Source: JAGWRA01 sp963711505 (lineage in GTDB: Bacteria > Acidobacteriota > Vicinamibacteria > Vicinamibacterales > CAVVIG01). From it: a DNA stretch of 64,000 nucleotides. Position numbers and translations under genes: made by a program. The notes under the pieces were generated by a model that was not told the origin of the DNA, searched no databases, and saw nothing but the letters and a program-made list of their open reading frames with translations. The DNA is taken from the NCBI GenBank assembly GCA_963711505.1, contig CAVQEJ010000003.1, forward strand, positions 682,001 to 746,000, in the 5' to 3' direction. Shown one piece after another: positions 18,237 to 27,941 of this stretch; the stretch's first letter is position 1, and each line of letters begins with the position of its first letter.

Positions 18237-19314
18237 ATGAAAATCACAGTCCGTCTCCTCGGGGCGGCGTCCATGGCGCTGCTGTTCACGGCCTGCGGTG
18301 GTTCGTCCACGCCGGCCTCTTCCGGTTCCGCGGCTTCGGCCGGCAAGGTGCGCCTCCAGGGCGCCGGTTCGACGTTCGACAACCCGCTGTTCAGCAAGGT
18401 GTTCGATTCCTACAACAAGAAGACCGGCATCGAAGTGAATTATCAGTCCATCGGCAGTGGCGGCGGTGTGCAGCAGCTGACCAACGGCACGGTCGACTTC
18501 GGTGCCAGCGACTTCCCGTTGAACGACCAGCAGACCCAGGCGGCCGAAGCGGCCGGCGGCCCGGTCGTTCACGTTCCCGTGACGATGGGAGCGGTCTCGG
18601 TCGGGTACAACCTGCCGGTCGACAACCTGAAGCTCGACGGCGAGACGCTGAGCGACATCTACCTCGGGAAGATCACGAAGTGGAACGACCCGAAGATCGT
18701 CGCGCTGAACCACGGCGTCCGGATGCCGTCGACGCCGATCCTCGTCGTGCACCGGAGCGACGGCAGCGGCACGACGTTCATCTTCACGTCGTACCTGTCG
18801 GCGGTCAGCCCGGCCTGGAAGTCGGAGGCCGGCGCCTCGGGAGCCATCAAGTGGCCGACCGGCATCGGCGGCAAGGGGAGCGAGGGCGTGGCGGGGCAGG
18901 TGACGACGCACGCCGGGCGCCATTGGCTACTTCGAGATGTCCTACGCGAAGGAGAACAACATCAAGTCGGCGGTGATGGAGAACGCGGCCGGGAAGTTCC
19001 TGGAGCCGAGCGCGGCGGGTGCGGCCGCCGCGGGCGCCGGTGCGGCGGCCAACATGCCGGCCGACCTGAAGGCGGTCTTCGTCAACGCGCCGGGCGACGA
19101 CAGCTATCCGATCGCGGGCTTCAGCTGGATCATCGTCTACCAGAACCAGAAGGACCCCGTGAAGGGGAAGGAGCTCGTCGACCTGCTGAAGTACACCGTC
19201 ACCGACGGCCAGCAGTACGCGGCCGCCCTGTACTACGCGCCGCTGCCGCAGGCGGTGCGCGACCTCGACATGAAGGCGATCGACAGCATCAAGGTGGGCG
19301 GCGGAACCCAGTAG
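18237..19314 (+). CDS. pstS: Phosphate-binding lipoprotein PstS (frameshifted)
   Basis: The periplasmic phosphate receptor of a Pst-type ABC importer. It has a lipobox L-F-T-A-C (residues 16-20), then LQGAGSTFDNPLFSKV (phosphate-binding start), SIGSGGGVQQL, and HRSDGSGTT. The frame shifts near 18908: removing one C from ACGACGCACGCC restores T-T-T-P-G-A-I-G-Y-F-E and the rest follows to the stop at 19314. No pstC, pstA, pstB or phoU is present in the window, so it either works with a transporter encoded elsewhere or is a stand-alone receptor. The long intergenic region upstream is AT-richer (TTTACACATATGTAAC near 18177) and may hold the promoter. Confidence 0.85.
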
Positions 19315-22088
19315 TCAGCGCGAACCAGGGCGAGCCGGGTCCGGAGGGCCCGGCTCGCGCATCTTTCTGCAGTCCCACGACCGGGCACCCCAGATCGCCG
19401 TTGGCCGGCGAGAGCCGGCTGCCGATCTGATTCCGCCTTGAGCACCGAAACGGGGTCCGTCCGCATGGCGCGGCGGGCCGGAATGAGGCACGCCACGGCG
19501 GCGACCGCGGCCAGCAGGCCCAGCGCTGCCGCGAAGGTGGCGGGGTCGGACGGGGCCACGCCGTACAGGATGCCGCGCATCAGCTGCCCCACGCCGACGG
19601 CGCCGGCCAGGCCGAGCGCGACACCCGTGCCGATGAGGACCAGGCTGCGGGCGACGACGAGCCGCAGCAGATCCGCGGGGGCGGCGCCGAGGGCGAGCCG
19701 GACACCGAACTCCCGGACCTGCTGGCTCACGGCGTACCGACACGACGCCGTAGATGCGATCGTCGCGAGCACGAGGGCCAGCACGCCGAGGAACGCCATC
19801 ATCGACGTGGCTGATGCGCTGGTCAGCATCGCATCCTTCACCAGCCGGCTCAGCGGTTCGACATGATAGACCGGCTGCGATGCGTCGACCTTTGCGATGG
19901 CTGCCACGATCGACGGCATCGCGCCGCCGGGATCGCCCGCCGTCCGCGCCGCCAGCATCATCATCGCGTCCGGCGCCTGCGCGAACGGCACGAAGACCTC
20001 CGGCGCCGGGTGTTCGTCGACTTCGGCGTGGCGCACGTCCCCGACGACCCCGACGATCGTGCGCCACGGCGCCTGGTCGCCGCGGCCCAGCCGGATCCGG
20101 CGGCCGAGCGGATCGCGATCGCCGAACGTCCGGCGGACCAGCGCGCGGTTGACGACGGCGACGAGCGCCGTCGTGCGGCGATCGCGCGAGTCGAAGACCC
20201 GCCCGGCGCGCACCGGGATCTCGAGGGCGGCAAAATACCCCGGCGTCACCACGCGGTAGTCGGTGGCCGGCTCGTGTCCCGGCGCGGGAGGCGGTTCGGC
20301 GTCGATCGCGTAGCGGGTGCCGCGGTTGTAGGTGCTGAACGGCAGGACGTTCACGAAGCCGGCGGCGCGCACGCCCGGCACCTGCCGCACCTCGTCGAGG
20401 GCGCGGTCGAAGAACCGGCGGTACGCCTCGGCATCGGGATAGCGGTAGTCCGGCAGCGAGACCGTGAGCGTCGCCACGCGGTCGGGATTGAACCCGAGGT
20501 CGACGTGCTGCAGTCGGGCGAAGCTGCGCACGAGCAGGCCTGCGGCGACGAGCATGACGAGCGAGATGGCGATTTCGCCGACGATCAGCGCGGCGCGGAA
20601 TCGCTGATGTCCGCGGCCGCCCGTTCCGGGTCCGCCCTGCTTCAGCGAGTTGTTCAGATCGAGCCGGGCCGCGCGCAGCGCCGGCGCCACGCCGAACAGC
20701 AGTGTGCTGAGGACCGCCAGGCCGATGGTGAACGCCAGCGTGCGGTGATCCACGCCCAGGTCGAAGACGTTCGGCATCGTCGTCCGGACCATGTCCGGCA
20801 GCGACGCCCGCAGCGTGCGGAGGGCCCAGAAGGCGGCGACGAGCCCGGCCGCGGCGCCCATCAGCGCCAGCAGCAGACTCTCGGTCAGCAGCTGACGGAC
20901 GATGCGGGAGCGGCCGGCGCCCAGCGCCGCGCGCACGGCCAGTTCGCGCGTACGCGTCGTGGCGCGGGCGAGCAGCAGGTTCGCCACGTTCGCGCAGGCG
21001 AGGAACAGGATCAGCGCGACCGAGACGGCGACGACGACGAGGACGGGGGCGACGGTATCGGCGCCGAGCCGGCTCATCTCGATGACGCGGGCGCCAAGCC
21101 CGTGGTTGGTGTCGGGATGGTCGGCCGCGAGCCGCGCCATCACGGCCCGCACCTCGGCCTGCGCCTGGGTGTAGCTCACGCCGGCCTTCAGGCGGGCGAT
21201 GGCCACCACCGACGGTGACGAACCGCGGACCAGGGCGGCGGGCGTGGGCTTCAGAGGCGTCCACACCTCGCCCTTGAAATTGAAGACCGGGAATTCGAAC
21301 GTGCGCGGCATCACGCCCACGACCGTGCAGGTCCGATCGTCCAGCGTGATCGTCCGTCCCACGACGGCGGGATCGGTCCCGAAGCGCCGTTGCCAGAGTC
21401 CGTAGCTCAGGACCGCCACGTCGGGGGCATCCGGCGCCGCGTCGCCCGGCTCGATCGTGCGGCCATACAGAGGCCTGACGCCCAGCAGATCGAACGTCGA
21501 GCCGGTAACGCGGTAGGCCTGCAGGCGTTCGGGACGTCCCGTGCCGCCGCTGAGATCAGCGTCCCAGTAGGCGTAGGCGGCCACCTGCCGGAAGGAGGTC
21601 GCCTGCTGGCTGATGTCGTGGACGTCGGCGAGCGGCAGGTTGAACCGCATGTCCTGCGTCGTCTCGTTCCAGCCGAGCACGAAGGCCACGCGCTCGGGTG
21701 CGTGGTAGCCGAGCGGCTCGAGCACGAGCACGTTCAGCAGGCTGAAGGTGGCGGCGTTCACGCCGATGCCGAGCGCGAGCGTGAGGACGGCAGCCGCGGT
21801 GAAGCCCGGTGAGCGGCGGAGCAGACGCAGGCCATAGCGGAGGTCCTGCAGCAGGGTACGCATCAGTCCGTCTCCTCTTCCTGCGCGGGGGGCAGCCGGT
21901 GACCCGGCGCGGACCGCGTCGAGCCCGCACGCCGCGATCGAGGCCAGGGCGAGCCGCCAGTAGCGGGCGCGCCCCAGACGCCTGCCGTGCCACAGCTCCG
22001 CCAGGTCGCCCATGACCGCATCGAGCGCGGCCGCCGGCAGGAGCAGGCGGAGGAGCAGGCCGGCGAGCCGCGGCGGGCGACGTGTCAC
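19233..22088 (-). CDS. ADOP-type ABC transporter permease (FtsX/MacB domains)
   Basis: A large membrane protein of the acidobacterial duplicated orphan permease group. After a soluble helical leader (about residues 1-75) comes the first unit: MRTLLQDLRYGLRLLRRSPGF, a helix, a MacB-like periplasmic domain and three C-terminal helices. A second MacB-PCD plus FtsX unit ends in ARRAMRTDPVSVLKAE. No ATPase gene is nearby, as is usual for the group. The start is GTG 22088, overlapping the PadR stop. The frame runs on for about 65 non-homologous residues into the 3' end of pstS. Dropping one C from GAATCAG at 19427-19431 would place a TAG right after KAE, so the native end is probably near 19427. 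Confidence 0.85.
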   Translation of the reverse strand: MTRRPPRLAGLLLRLLLPAAALDAVMGDLAELWHGRRLGRARYWRLALASIAACGLDAVRAGSPAAPRAGRGDGLMRTLLQDLRYGLRLLRRSPGFTAAAVLTLALGIGVNAATFSLLNVLVLEPLGYHAPERVAFVLGWNETTQDMRFNLPLADVHDISQQATSFRQVAAYAYWDADLSGGTGRPERLQAYRVTGSTFDLLGVRPLYGRTIEPGDAAPDAPDVAVLSYGLWQRRFGTDPAVVGRTITLDDRTCTVVGVMPRTFEFPVFNFKGEVWTPLKPTPAALVRGSSPSVVAIARLKAGVSYTQAQAEVRAVMARLAADHPDTNHGLGARVIEMSRLGADTVAPVLVVVAVSVALILFLACANVANLLLARATTRTRELAVRAALGAGRSRIVRQLLTESLLLALMGAAAGLVAAFWALRTLRASLPDMVRTTMPNVFDLGVDHRTLAFTIGLAVLSTLLFGVAPALRAARLDLNNSLKQGGPGTGGRGHQRFRAALIVGEIAISLVMLVAAGLLVRSFARLQHVDLGFNPDRVATLTVSLPDYRYPDAEAYRRFFDRALDEVRQVPGVRAAGFVNVLPFSTYNRGTRYAIDAEPPPAPGHEPATDYRVVTPGYFAALEIPVRAGRVFDSRDRRTTALVAVVNRALVRRTFGDRDPLGRRIRLGRGDQAPWRTIVGVVGDVRHAEVDEHPAPEVFVPFAQAPDAMMMLAARTAGDPGGAMPSIVAAIAKVDASQPVYHVEPLSRLVKDAMLTSASATSMMAFLGVLALVLATIASTASCRYAVSQQVREFGVRLALGAAPADLLRLVVARSLVLIGTGVALGLAGAVGVGQLMRGILYGVAPSDPATFAAALGLLAAVAAVACLIPARRAMRTDPVSVLKAESDRQPALAGQRRSGVPGRGTAERCASRALRTRLALVRADYWVPPPTLMLSIAFMSRSRTACGSGA
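19330..19366. terminator. Strong hairpin terminator between pstS and ADOP gene
   Basis: GCGAGCCGGG (19330-19339) pairs perfectly with CCCGGCTCGC (19349-19358) and is followed by GCATCTTTCT on the plus strand. It can end pstS and, being symmetric, the opposing permease transcript. Confidence 0.75.
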
Positions 22089-22412
22089 GGTGTCTCCAGC
22101 TTCGGCTCGAGGCCGCTGGCCATCTGCGCGAGCGCGGTCTGGGCGTGCCGGATGGTCTCCGTCCCGCGGGCCGTCAGTGTATACAGGCGCTTGCGCTTGC
22201 CGCCCCGTTCGGGCGTCGGATTGCCCAGCCGCGAGCGGACGAGCCCGCGGCGCTCGAGGCGGTCCAGGGCCGTGTAGATGGCGCCGGGCGAGACCCCGCG
22301 ACCGGTCCAGGCCTCGATTCTCCTGCCGGATCGGGACGCCGTAGGTTTCGTCCCCGAGGCGCACGAGGGCGAGCAGCAGCAGGTGTTCGAAGGTGCCGAG
22401 TCGCTCGTTCAT
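22085..22412 (-). CDS. PadR-family transcriptional regulator (frameshifted)
   Basis: A small winged-helix repressor typical of those preceding ADOP permeases. The start MNERLGTFEHLLLLALVRLG and ETYGVPIRQE are in one frame. Removing one inserted base near 22316-22318 (GAGAATCGAG to GAGATCGAG) continues into the PadR core G-V-S-P-G-A-I-Y-T-A-L-D-R-L-E-R-R-G-L-V and the KRKRLYTLT wing, ending with TGA at 22085. Reconstructed length is about 108 residues, normal for the family. It overlaps the permease start by four bases, and a near-perfect palindrome covers its own start codon, implying autoregulation of both genes. Confidence 0.82.
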
Positions 22413-22428
22413 AACTGCAATGTAGTTA
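22412..22428 (-). promoter_or_regulatory. Putative PadR operator overlapping the padR start codon
   Basis: TAACTGCAATGTAGTTA is a 17-base near-perfect palindrome (TAACT arms complementary to AGTTA, with CA/TG inside). It begins on the first base of the padR ATG and lies next to TATATT-like -10 sequence on the minus strand. Binding would block both transcription and initiation of padR and the permease. The protein-site pairing is inference from position and symmetry. Confidence 0.6.
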
Positions 22429-22482
22429 ATATACGGACGGTCCCGCTCCGAAGTTCCCCCGGGGCGGTTGTGGAGATGTTCT

Positions 22483-25134
22483 TCAGCCCTTCGCGAGCAG
22501 GTCGCGGACGACCCCCTCGCTGGCCGCCAGCATCTCGTCGATCTTCGCGGGCTCGCGGCCGCCGGCCTCGGCGAAGTCGGGCCGGCCTCCGCCCCCGCCG
22601 CCGACAATCGGCGCGATCTGCTTGACGACCTGCCCCGCCGGCACCCGCTTCTTCAGGTCGGGCGTCACCGAGACGACAATCGCGACCTTGTCGTCGTTCT
22701 CCGAGGCGATGACGACCACGCCGCTCTGCAGCTGGTCCTTCAGCGAATCGGCGAGCTGACGCAGGGCGTTCTTGTCGAGGCCGCTCACGCGCCGCCGGGC
22801 CAGCTTGACGCCGGACACCTCGATGGTGTCGCCGGTGCTGTCGCCGCCGCCGCCCATGGCGAGCTTCGTCTTCAGGTCGGTGACCTCGCGCGCCAGCTTC
22901 TTCTGTTCGCCCTGCAGCTTCTCGATGGCGTCGACGGCCCGGTCGGCGCTCACGTGCAGCGCGCCGACGACCCGATCGATCGTAGCCCGCTGTTCCTGCG
23001 CCCACTGCAGGGCCCCGAGGCCGGTCAGCGCCTCGATGCGGCGGACGCCGGCGGCGACGCCGCTCTCCTGGAGGATCGCGAACAGGCCGATGTCGCCGGT
23101 GGCACGCACGTGGGTGCCGCCGCACAGCTCCAGGCTGAAGCCGGGGATCGAGACGACCCGCACCTCGTCGCCGTACTTCTCGCCGAAGAGCGCCATGGCG
23201 CCCGAGGCGATCGCCTCCTGGGTGGAGCGGATCTCCGTCTGCACGGGCGTGTTCCGGACGACCTGCTCGTTGACGATCCGCTCGATCCGGCCGAGCTCCT
23301 CGGGCGTCACGGCCTGGAAGTGCACGAAGTCGAATCGCAGCCGATCGGGCGCGACGAGCGAGCCGGCCTGTTTCACGTGCGAGCCGAGCACCTGGCGGAG
23401 CGCGGCGTGCAGCAGGTGCGTGGCCGTGTGGTTCCGGCGCGTGGCGTCGCGCACCCCGGCGTCGGCGGTGGCCGTGACGAGGTCGCGCCGCTGCAGCCGT
23501 CCCTGTTCGAGGTGCACGCGGTGGGCTCGCGGCAGCCCGGGGGCCACCCGCACCACGCCCTCGATGGCGGCGAGGCTGCCCGCGCCCGTCAGCGTGCCGG
23601 TATCGGACACCTGGCCGCCGGCCTCCAGGTAGAACGGCGTCCGGTCGAGCAGGGCGTACCCGGTGGCGCCGGCCGCCAGCTCGTCGACCTGCCGCCGATG
23701 GTCGTCGAACAGCGCCACCACCGGCACGCCGCGGACCTCGGTGGTCGTGTAGCCGTCGAATCGGTCGCCGATGCGGGCCAGGGCCTCGCGATCGGTCTCC
23801 GAGACGAACGTGAACGCCTCCGCTTTCCGCCCGCTGTCGAACGTGCTGCCGGCGCGCGCCTTCTCCCGCTGCCCCTCCATGGCGCGATCGAACCCCTCGC
23901 GGTCGACCGTGACGCCCTGGGTCGCGGCCGTGTCCTCGATGAAGTCGACCGGCACGCCGAAGGTGTCGTAGAGACGGAACGCCGCCTCGCCCGCGAGCAC
24001 CTTGCTCTTCGTGCCGACGATCTTCTCGATCTCGTGTTCGAGCCGCGGCAGCCCTTCGGTGAGCACGGCCTCGAACCGGTGCTCCTCGGCGAGGATCGTC
24101 TTCTCGACCATCTCCCGGTTCCGGCGGAGCTCCGGGTAGGCGTCGCCCATCTCGCGGTCGAGGACGTCGACGAGCCGGAACAGGAACGGCTCGGTGAAGC
24201 CGAGGTGCTTGCCGTGGCGCATGGCCCGCCGCATGATCTTGCGCAGCACGTACCCCCGCCACTCGTTGGACGGGATCACGCCGTCGGCGATCAGGAACGT
24301 GGTGGCGCGGATGTGGTCGGCAATGACGCGCATCGACACGTCGGAGGGGCGGTTCGCGCTGGCCCCGTATGGCACGCCGGCCAGGGCCCCCAGCTGCGCC
24401 AGGATCGGCGTGAACAGGTCGGTGTCGTAGTTCGAGTCCTTCTGCTGCAGGACGGCCGTGATCCGCTCGAGGCCCATGCCGGTATCGATCGACGGCGCCG
24501 GCAGCGGCGTCAGCGTGCCGTCGGCCGTCCGATCGAACTCCATGAACACGTTGTTCCAGATCTCGATCTCCGGATCGCTGCCCGAGCCGCGCACGAAGTA
24601 GACCTCCGAGCAGCGGCCGCAGGGGCCGGTGTCGCCCATCGACCAGAAGTTGTCCTCGGCGCCGAGCTCGAGAATGCGGTCGGCCGGCACGAAGCGGCGC
24701 CAGATGTCGTACGCCTCCTCGTCGCGCGGCACGGTGGCGTCCCCCTTGAAGATCGACACGATGAGGCGCTCGGCCGGCATCTGCCAGACGCCGGTCAGCA
24801 GCTCCCAGGCGAAGGCAATCGCCTCCTCCTTGAAGTAGTCGCCGAACGAGAAGTTGCCGAGCATCTCGAAGAACGTGTGATGCCGCAGCGACGGCCCGAC
24901 GTTGTCCAGGTCGTTGTGCTTGCCGCTGACGCGCATGCACTTCTGCGACGTCGTGGCCCGCAGGTAGTCCCGTTTCTCGCGGCCGAGGAAGACGTCCTTG
25001 AACTGGTTCATCCCGGCGTTGGTGAACAGCAGTGTCGGATCGTCGTGCGGCACCAGCGGCGAGCTGGGCACGATGCGGTGGCCGTGGCGTTCGAAGTAGC
25101 TCAGGAATGACTGCCGGATCTCGTTCGCGGTCAT
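22483..25134 (-). CDS. alaS: Alanyl-tRNA synthetase
   Basis: Attaches alanine to tRNA-Ala and edits mischarged Ser/Gly. It has 883 residues, the normal length. The class II core begins TANEIRQSFLSYFERHGH and includes LLFTNAGMNQFKD. The editing domain carries HTATHLLH (about residues 565-572) and CGGTHV (about 670-675), and the C-terminal DHHA1 part has the glycine-rich GGGGGGRPDFAEAGG. ATG 25134 is chosen over the ATG at 25143 because TACAAT lies seven bases upstream of 25134 and spans the earlier start. The transcript would then be leaderless. Confidence 0.96.
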   Translation of the reverse strand: MTANEIRQSFLSYFERHGHRIVPSSPLVPHDDPTLLFTNAGMNQFKDVFLGREKRDYLRATTSQKCMRVSGKHNDLDNVGPSLRHHTFFEMLGNFSFGDYFKEEAIAFAWELLTGVWQMPAERLIVSIFKGDATVPRDEEAYDIWRRFVPADRILELGAEDNFWSMGDTGPCGRCSEVYFVRGSGSDPEIEIWNNVFMEFDRTADGTLTPLPAPSIDTGMGLERITAVLQQKDSNYDTDLFTPILAQLGALAGVPYGASANRPSDVSMRVIADHIRATTFLIADGVIPSNEWRGYVLRKIMRRAMRHGKHLGFTEPFLFRLVDVLDREMGDAYPELRRNREMVEKTILAEEHRFEAVLTEGLPRLEHEIEKIVGTKSKVLAGEAAFRLYDTFGVPVDFIEDTAATQGVTVDREGFDRAMEGQREKARAGSTFDSGRKAEAFTFVSETDREALARIGDRFDGYTTTEVRGVPVVALFDDHRRQVDELAAGATGYALLDRTPFYLEAGGQVSDTGTLTGAGSLAAIEGVVRVAPGLPRAHRVHLEQGRLQRRDLVTATADAGVRDATRRNHTATHLLHAALRQVLGSHVKQAGSLVAPDRLRFDFVHFQAVTPEELGRIERIVNEQVVRNTPVQTEIRSTQEAIASGAMALFGEKYGDEVRVVSIPGFSLELCGGTHVRATGDIGLFAILQESGVAAGVRRIEALTGLGALQWAQEQRATIDRVVGALHVSADRAVDAIEKLQGEQKKLAREVTDLKTKLAMGGGGDSTGDTIEVSGVKLARRRVSGLDKNALRQLADSLKDQLQSGVVVIASENDDKVAIVVSVTPDLKKRVPAGQVVKQIAPIVGGGGGGRPDFAEAGGREPAKIDEMLAASEGVVRDLLAKG

Positions 25135-25141
25135 GGAGAGC

Positions 25142-25147
25142 ATTGTA
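25142..25147 (-). promoter_or_regulatory. alaS -10 hexamer close to start codon
   Basis: TACAAT on the minus strand, with seven bases before ATG 25134. No ribosome-binding site could fit on the mRNA, which fits leaderless initiation. Confidence 0.45.
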
Positions 25148-25150
25148 CTA

Positions 25151-25231
25151 GGCGGTGGGCGATGGGCGGTAGGCGATGGGGGGAGGAGGCGTTGCGATCT
25201 CAGTCGTCAGTCGTCAGTCGTCGCTGTCAGG
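25151..25231. repeat. Two heptamer tandem arrays between alaS and recX
   Basis: Units CGGTGGG / CGATGGG / CGGTAGG / CGATGGG at 25151-25186 and CAGTCGT x3 plus a variant at 25201-25231. The second array runs into the recX coding end, supplying the D-S-D-D C-terminus. Confidence 0.7.
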
Positions 25232-25741
25232 TCGGCGCTTCTGTCTGTCCCTCAGGACGGCCATCACCTGGTCCGAGGCGAAGCCCTGGCCGACGAGGAA
25301 GCGATAGAGACGGGCGAAGGTGGCGCGATCGGGGATCGGGGCGCCCGCAGGGAGACGGCGGGCGAGGGCGCGCTGGAGCAGGTCGCCGGTGTCCAGCGAG
25401 GCGCTGACCTCGGCGACGGCTTCCCGGGCGACGTCGCGGGCGATGCCGAGCCGCTCGATCTGCTGCACGGCGCGCGCCGGTCCGCGGCGCTTCAGCTCGA
25501 GCTCCATCCGCGCCCGCGCCCGGGCCACGCGGGTGTCGTCGAGCGCCCGTTCCTCCTTGAGGGCGGCGATGGCCTCGTCGATCGATTCGGGCGGGAAGGC
25601 GCGCAGGGCGAGGCGTTCGCGGGCCTGGTGCTCCGACAGCTCGCGCCTGACGAGCAGGCGCATCACGAGCAGCCGCGCCGATCCGGCGTCGCGTCGATCG
25701 GGCGCCGCCGGGGCGGGCGGCTTCAGGCGCGACCGGGGCAC
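25214..25741 (-). CDS. recX: Regulatory protein RecX
   Basis: Inhibits RecA filament growth and activity. It has 175 residues and three-helix repeats: ARLLVMRLLVRRELSEHQARERL, the central block around ALKEERALDDTRVARARARMEL, and FARLYRFLVGQGFASDQVMAVL. Length and repeat pattern fit RecX. The start is GTG 25741, four bases from the pilT stop. recA is not in the window. The C-terminal acidic residues are encoded by an intergenic heptamer repeat. Confidence 0.85.
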   Translation of the reverse strand: MPRSRLKPPAPAAPDRRDAGSARLLVMRLLVRRELSEHQARERLALRAFPPESIDEAIAALKEERALDDTRVARARARMELELKRRGPARAVQQIERLGIARDVAREAVAEVSASLDTGDLLQRALARRLPAGAPIPDRATFARLYRFLVGQGFASDQVMAVLRDRQKRRPDSDD

Positions 25742-25745
25742 AGCG

Positions 25746-26910
25746 CTACCCTCCGAAGCGGGTGATGCCGGGCGGGGCGGACGGGCTGGCCTGATCGCGG
25801 GCGCGGCGGGCCATGTCCTCGCGCGTCATCTCGGAGGTGCTGCCGATCCCCTGGACCTTCAGCTTGAACTCGTCGACGTTCGACGCCCAGCGGAGGGCTT
25901 CGTCGTAGGTGATCAGGTGCTGTTCGTAGAGTCCGAAGATGGACTGGTCGAAGGTCTGCATGCCGTACTGCGTCGTGCCGGCGGCGATGGCGCCCTGGAT
26001 GAGGTGCGTCTTCTCCTTGTCGACGATGCAGTCGCGGATGAACGGCGTGCCGATCAGGATCTCGACGGCCGGCACGCGGCCCTGGCCGTCGGCCCGCGGG
26101 ATGAGGCGCTGCGAGATGACGGCCCGCAGCACGCTGGCGAGCTGCAGCCGGATCTGCTTCTGCTGGTGCGGCGGAAAGACGGCGATGATGCGGTTGATCG
26201 TCTCGGTCGCGTCCAGGGTGTGCAGCGTCGAGAAGACCAGGTGGCCGGTCTCGGCGGCCAGCAGGGCCGTCTCGACCGTCTCGAAGTCGCGCATCTCGCC
26301 GACGAGGATGACGTCGGGGTCCTGGCGCAGCGCGCTGCGCAGGGCATGGGCGAACGACTTCGTGTCGACGGCCACCTCGCGCTGGTTGATGATCGCCCGG
26401 TCGTCGCGATGGAGGAACTCGATGGGATCCTCGATCGTGATGACGTGGGCCGAGCGCGAGTGGTTGATGTGATCGATGAGCGCGGCGAGCGTGGTGCTCT
26501 TGCCGCTGCCGGTCGTGCCGGTGACCAGGACGAGCCCGCGCTCCTCCTCGGCGATGCGTCTTCAGGACGGCCGGCAGCCCGAGCTCGTCGATCGAGCCGA
26601 TCCGGATCGGAATGACGCGGAAGACGAGGCCGACGGCGCCCCGCTGCTGGAAGATGCTGCAGCGGAAGCGGCCGAGGCCGCCGACGCTGTAGGCGAGGTC
26701 GATCTCCTGGTCGTCCTTGAACCGCTGCCGCTGCGCCGTCGACATGACCGCCGCCGCCATCGCCATCACGTCGTCCAGCGTGAGCTGGTGATCGCGCGTG
26801 GCGGGCACGAGCTGCCCGCCGACGCGGAGCATCGGGTAGTTGCCGACCTTCAGGTGGAGGTCGGACGCGCCCTGCTGGACGGCGATGGTGAGGAGATCGT
26901 TGACGTGCAT
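25746..26910 (-). CDS. pilT: Type IV pilus retraction ATPase PilT (frameshifted)
   Basis: A hexameric motor that depolymerises type IV pili for twitching and DNA uptake. The N-terminal frame from ATG 26910 has HVNDLLTIAVQQGASDLHLK and the PAS-like domain. The remaining frame holds Walker A (GTTGSGKST), the Asp box (TIEDPIEF), Walker B (DPDVILVGEMRD) and the His box (VFSTLHTLDATETINR). The join is near 26556-26562: removing one C from AAGACGCATCGCC gives K-S-I-A-E-E-E-R-G-L. Reconstructed length is about 388 residues. comEC at 43 kb may share a DNA-uptake role. The C-terminus ends shortly before recX. Confidence 0.88.
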
Positions 26911-26935
26911 GGGTCGTGGCGTCGCCGCCCGGGCG

Positions 26936-27916
26936 TCAGCGCGACTTCGCGCCGCGCGCGGCGGCCGGCTCGCGCCGGCCCGCGTCGGTCGGATAGACGT
27001 AGGTCAGCCAGCCCCAGGTGTCGGCCATCTCGCCGTTGATGAGATCGAAGAACGCCTGCTGCACCGCCGCGGTGACCGGCCCGCGCTTGCCGCTGCCGAC
27101 GGTGATCCGGTCCACGCTGCGGATCGGCGTGACCTCGGCGGCGGTGCCCACGAAGAAGAGCTCGTCGGCGTTGTAGAGGAACTCGCGCGGAATCGTCGTC
27201 TCGCGCACCTCGTAGCCGAGGTGCCGCGCGAGCGTGATGACCGCGTCGCGCGTGATGCCCTGGAGGATCGACGAGCCGAGCGCCGGCGTGAAGATGATCT
27301 GGTCGCGCACCAGGAAGACGTTCGCGCCGCTCGCCTCGCTGACGAAACCGTTGACGTCGAGCGCGATCGCCTCGGCGTAGCCGTCGGCCAGGGCGCCCAT
27401 CTTGATGAGCGCGGAGTTCGCGTAGTTCGCGCTCGACTTCGACGTCGCCGGGAAGGTGTTCGGCGCCATCCGCGTCCACGAACTGACGCAGACGTCGACG
27501 CCGTTCTCGAGCGCATCGGCGCCCAGGTAGCGGCCGAGGTCCCACACCAGGATCGCCAGCTCGACCGGACAGGTCGCCGGATTCACGCCGAGCGAGTCGT
27601 AGCCGCGGTACATCAGCGGCCGGATGTAGCAGGCCTTCAGCTCGTTGGCCCGGATGGTGTCGAGAATCGCCGACTCGACCTGCGCGGCCGTCATCGGATA
27701 CGCCATCCGGTAGGTCCGCGCCGAGTCGAAGAGCCGCCGCACGTGCATGTCGAGCCGGAAGCAGGCCGACCCCTTCGGCGTGTCATAGCAGCGGGCGCCT
27801 TCGAACACGCCGCTGCCGTAGTGGACGACGTGGGAGGCGACGTGGATCTTCGCCTCCGCCCAGTCGACCAGCGTTCCGTTCATCCAGATCTTGCCGGTGC
27901 CCGTAAAGCCTGCCAT
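26936..27916 (-). CDS. ilvE: Branched-chain amino acid aminotransferase
   Basis: A PLP enzyme (fold type IV) for the last step of Val/Leu/Ile synthesis. It has 326 residues. Motifs: KIHVASHVVHYGSGVFEG near the start, the PLP-lysine region ATSKSSANYANSALIK, then ALDVNGFVSEASGANVFLV and the cofactor-phosphate loop QGITRDAVITLA. ATG 27916 (MAGFTGTGKIWMNG) is chosen; the frame extends upstream only through repeat DNA. It lies 25 bases after pilT in reverse order with no functional link evident. Confidence 0.93.
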   Translation of the reverse strand: MAGFTGTGKIWMNGTLVDWAEAKIHVASHVVHYGSGVFEGARCYDTPKGSACFRLDMHVRRLFDSARTYRMAYPMTAAQVESAILDTIRANELKACYIRPLMYRGYDSLGVNPATCPVELAILVWDLGRYLGADALENGVDVCVSSWTRMAPNTFPATSKSSANYANSALIKMGALADGYAEAIALDVNGFVSEASGANVFLVRDQIIFTPALGSSILQGITRDAVITLARHLGYEVRETTIPREFLYNADELFFVGTAAEVTPIRSVDRITVGSGKRGPVTAAVQQAFFDLINGEMADTWGWLTYVYPTDAGRREPAAARGAKSR

Positions 27917-27941
27917 GGCGTGAACTCCTGAGTGGTATCGG

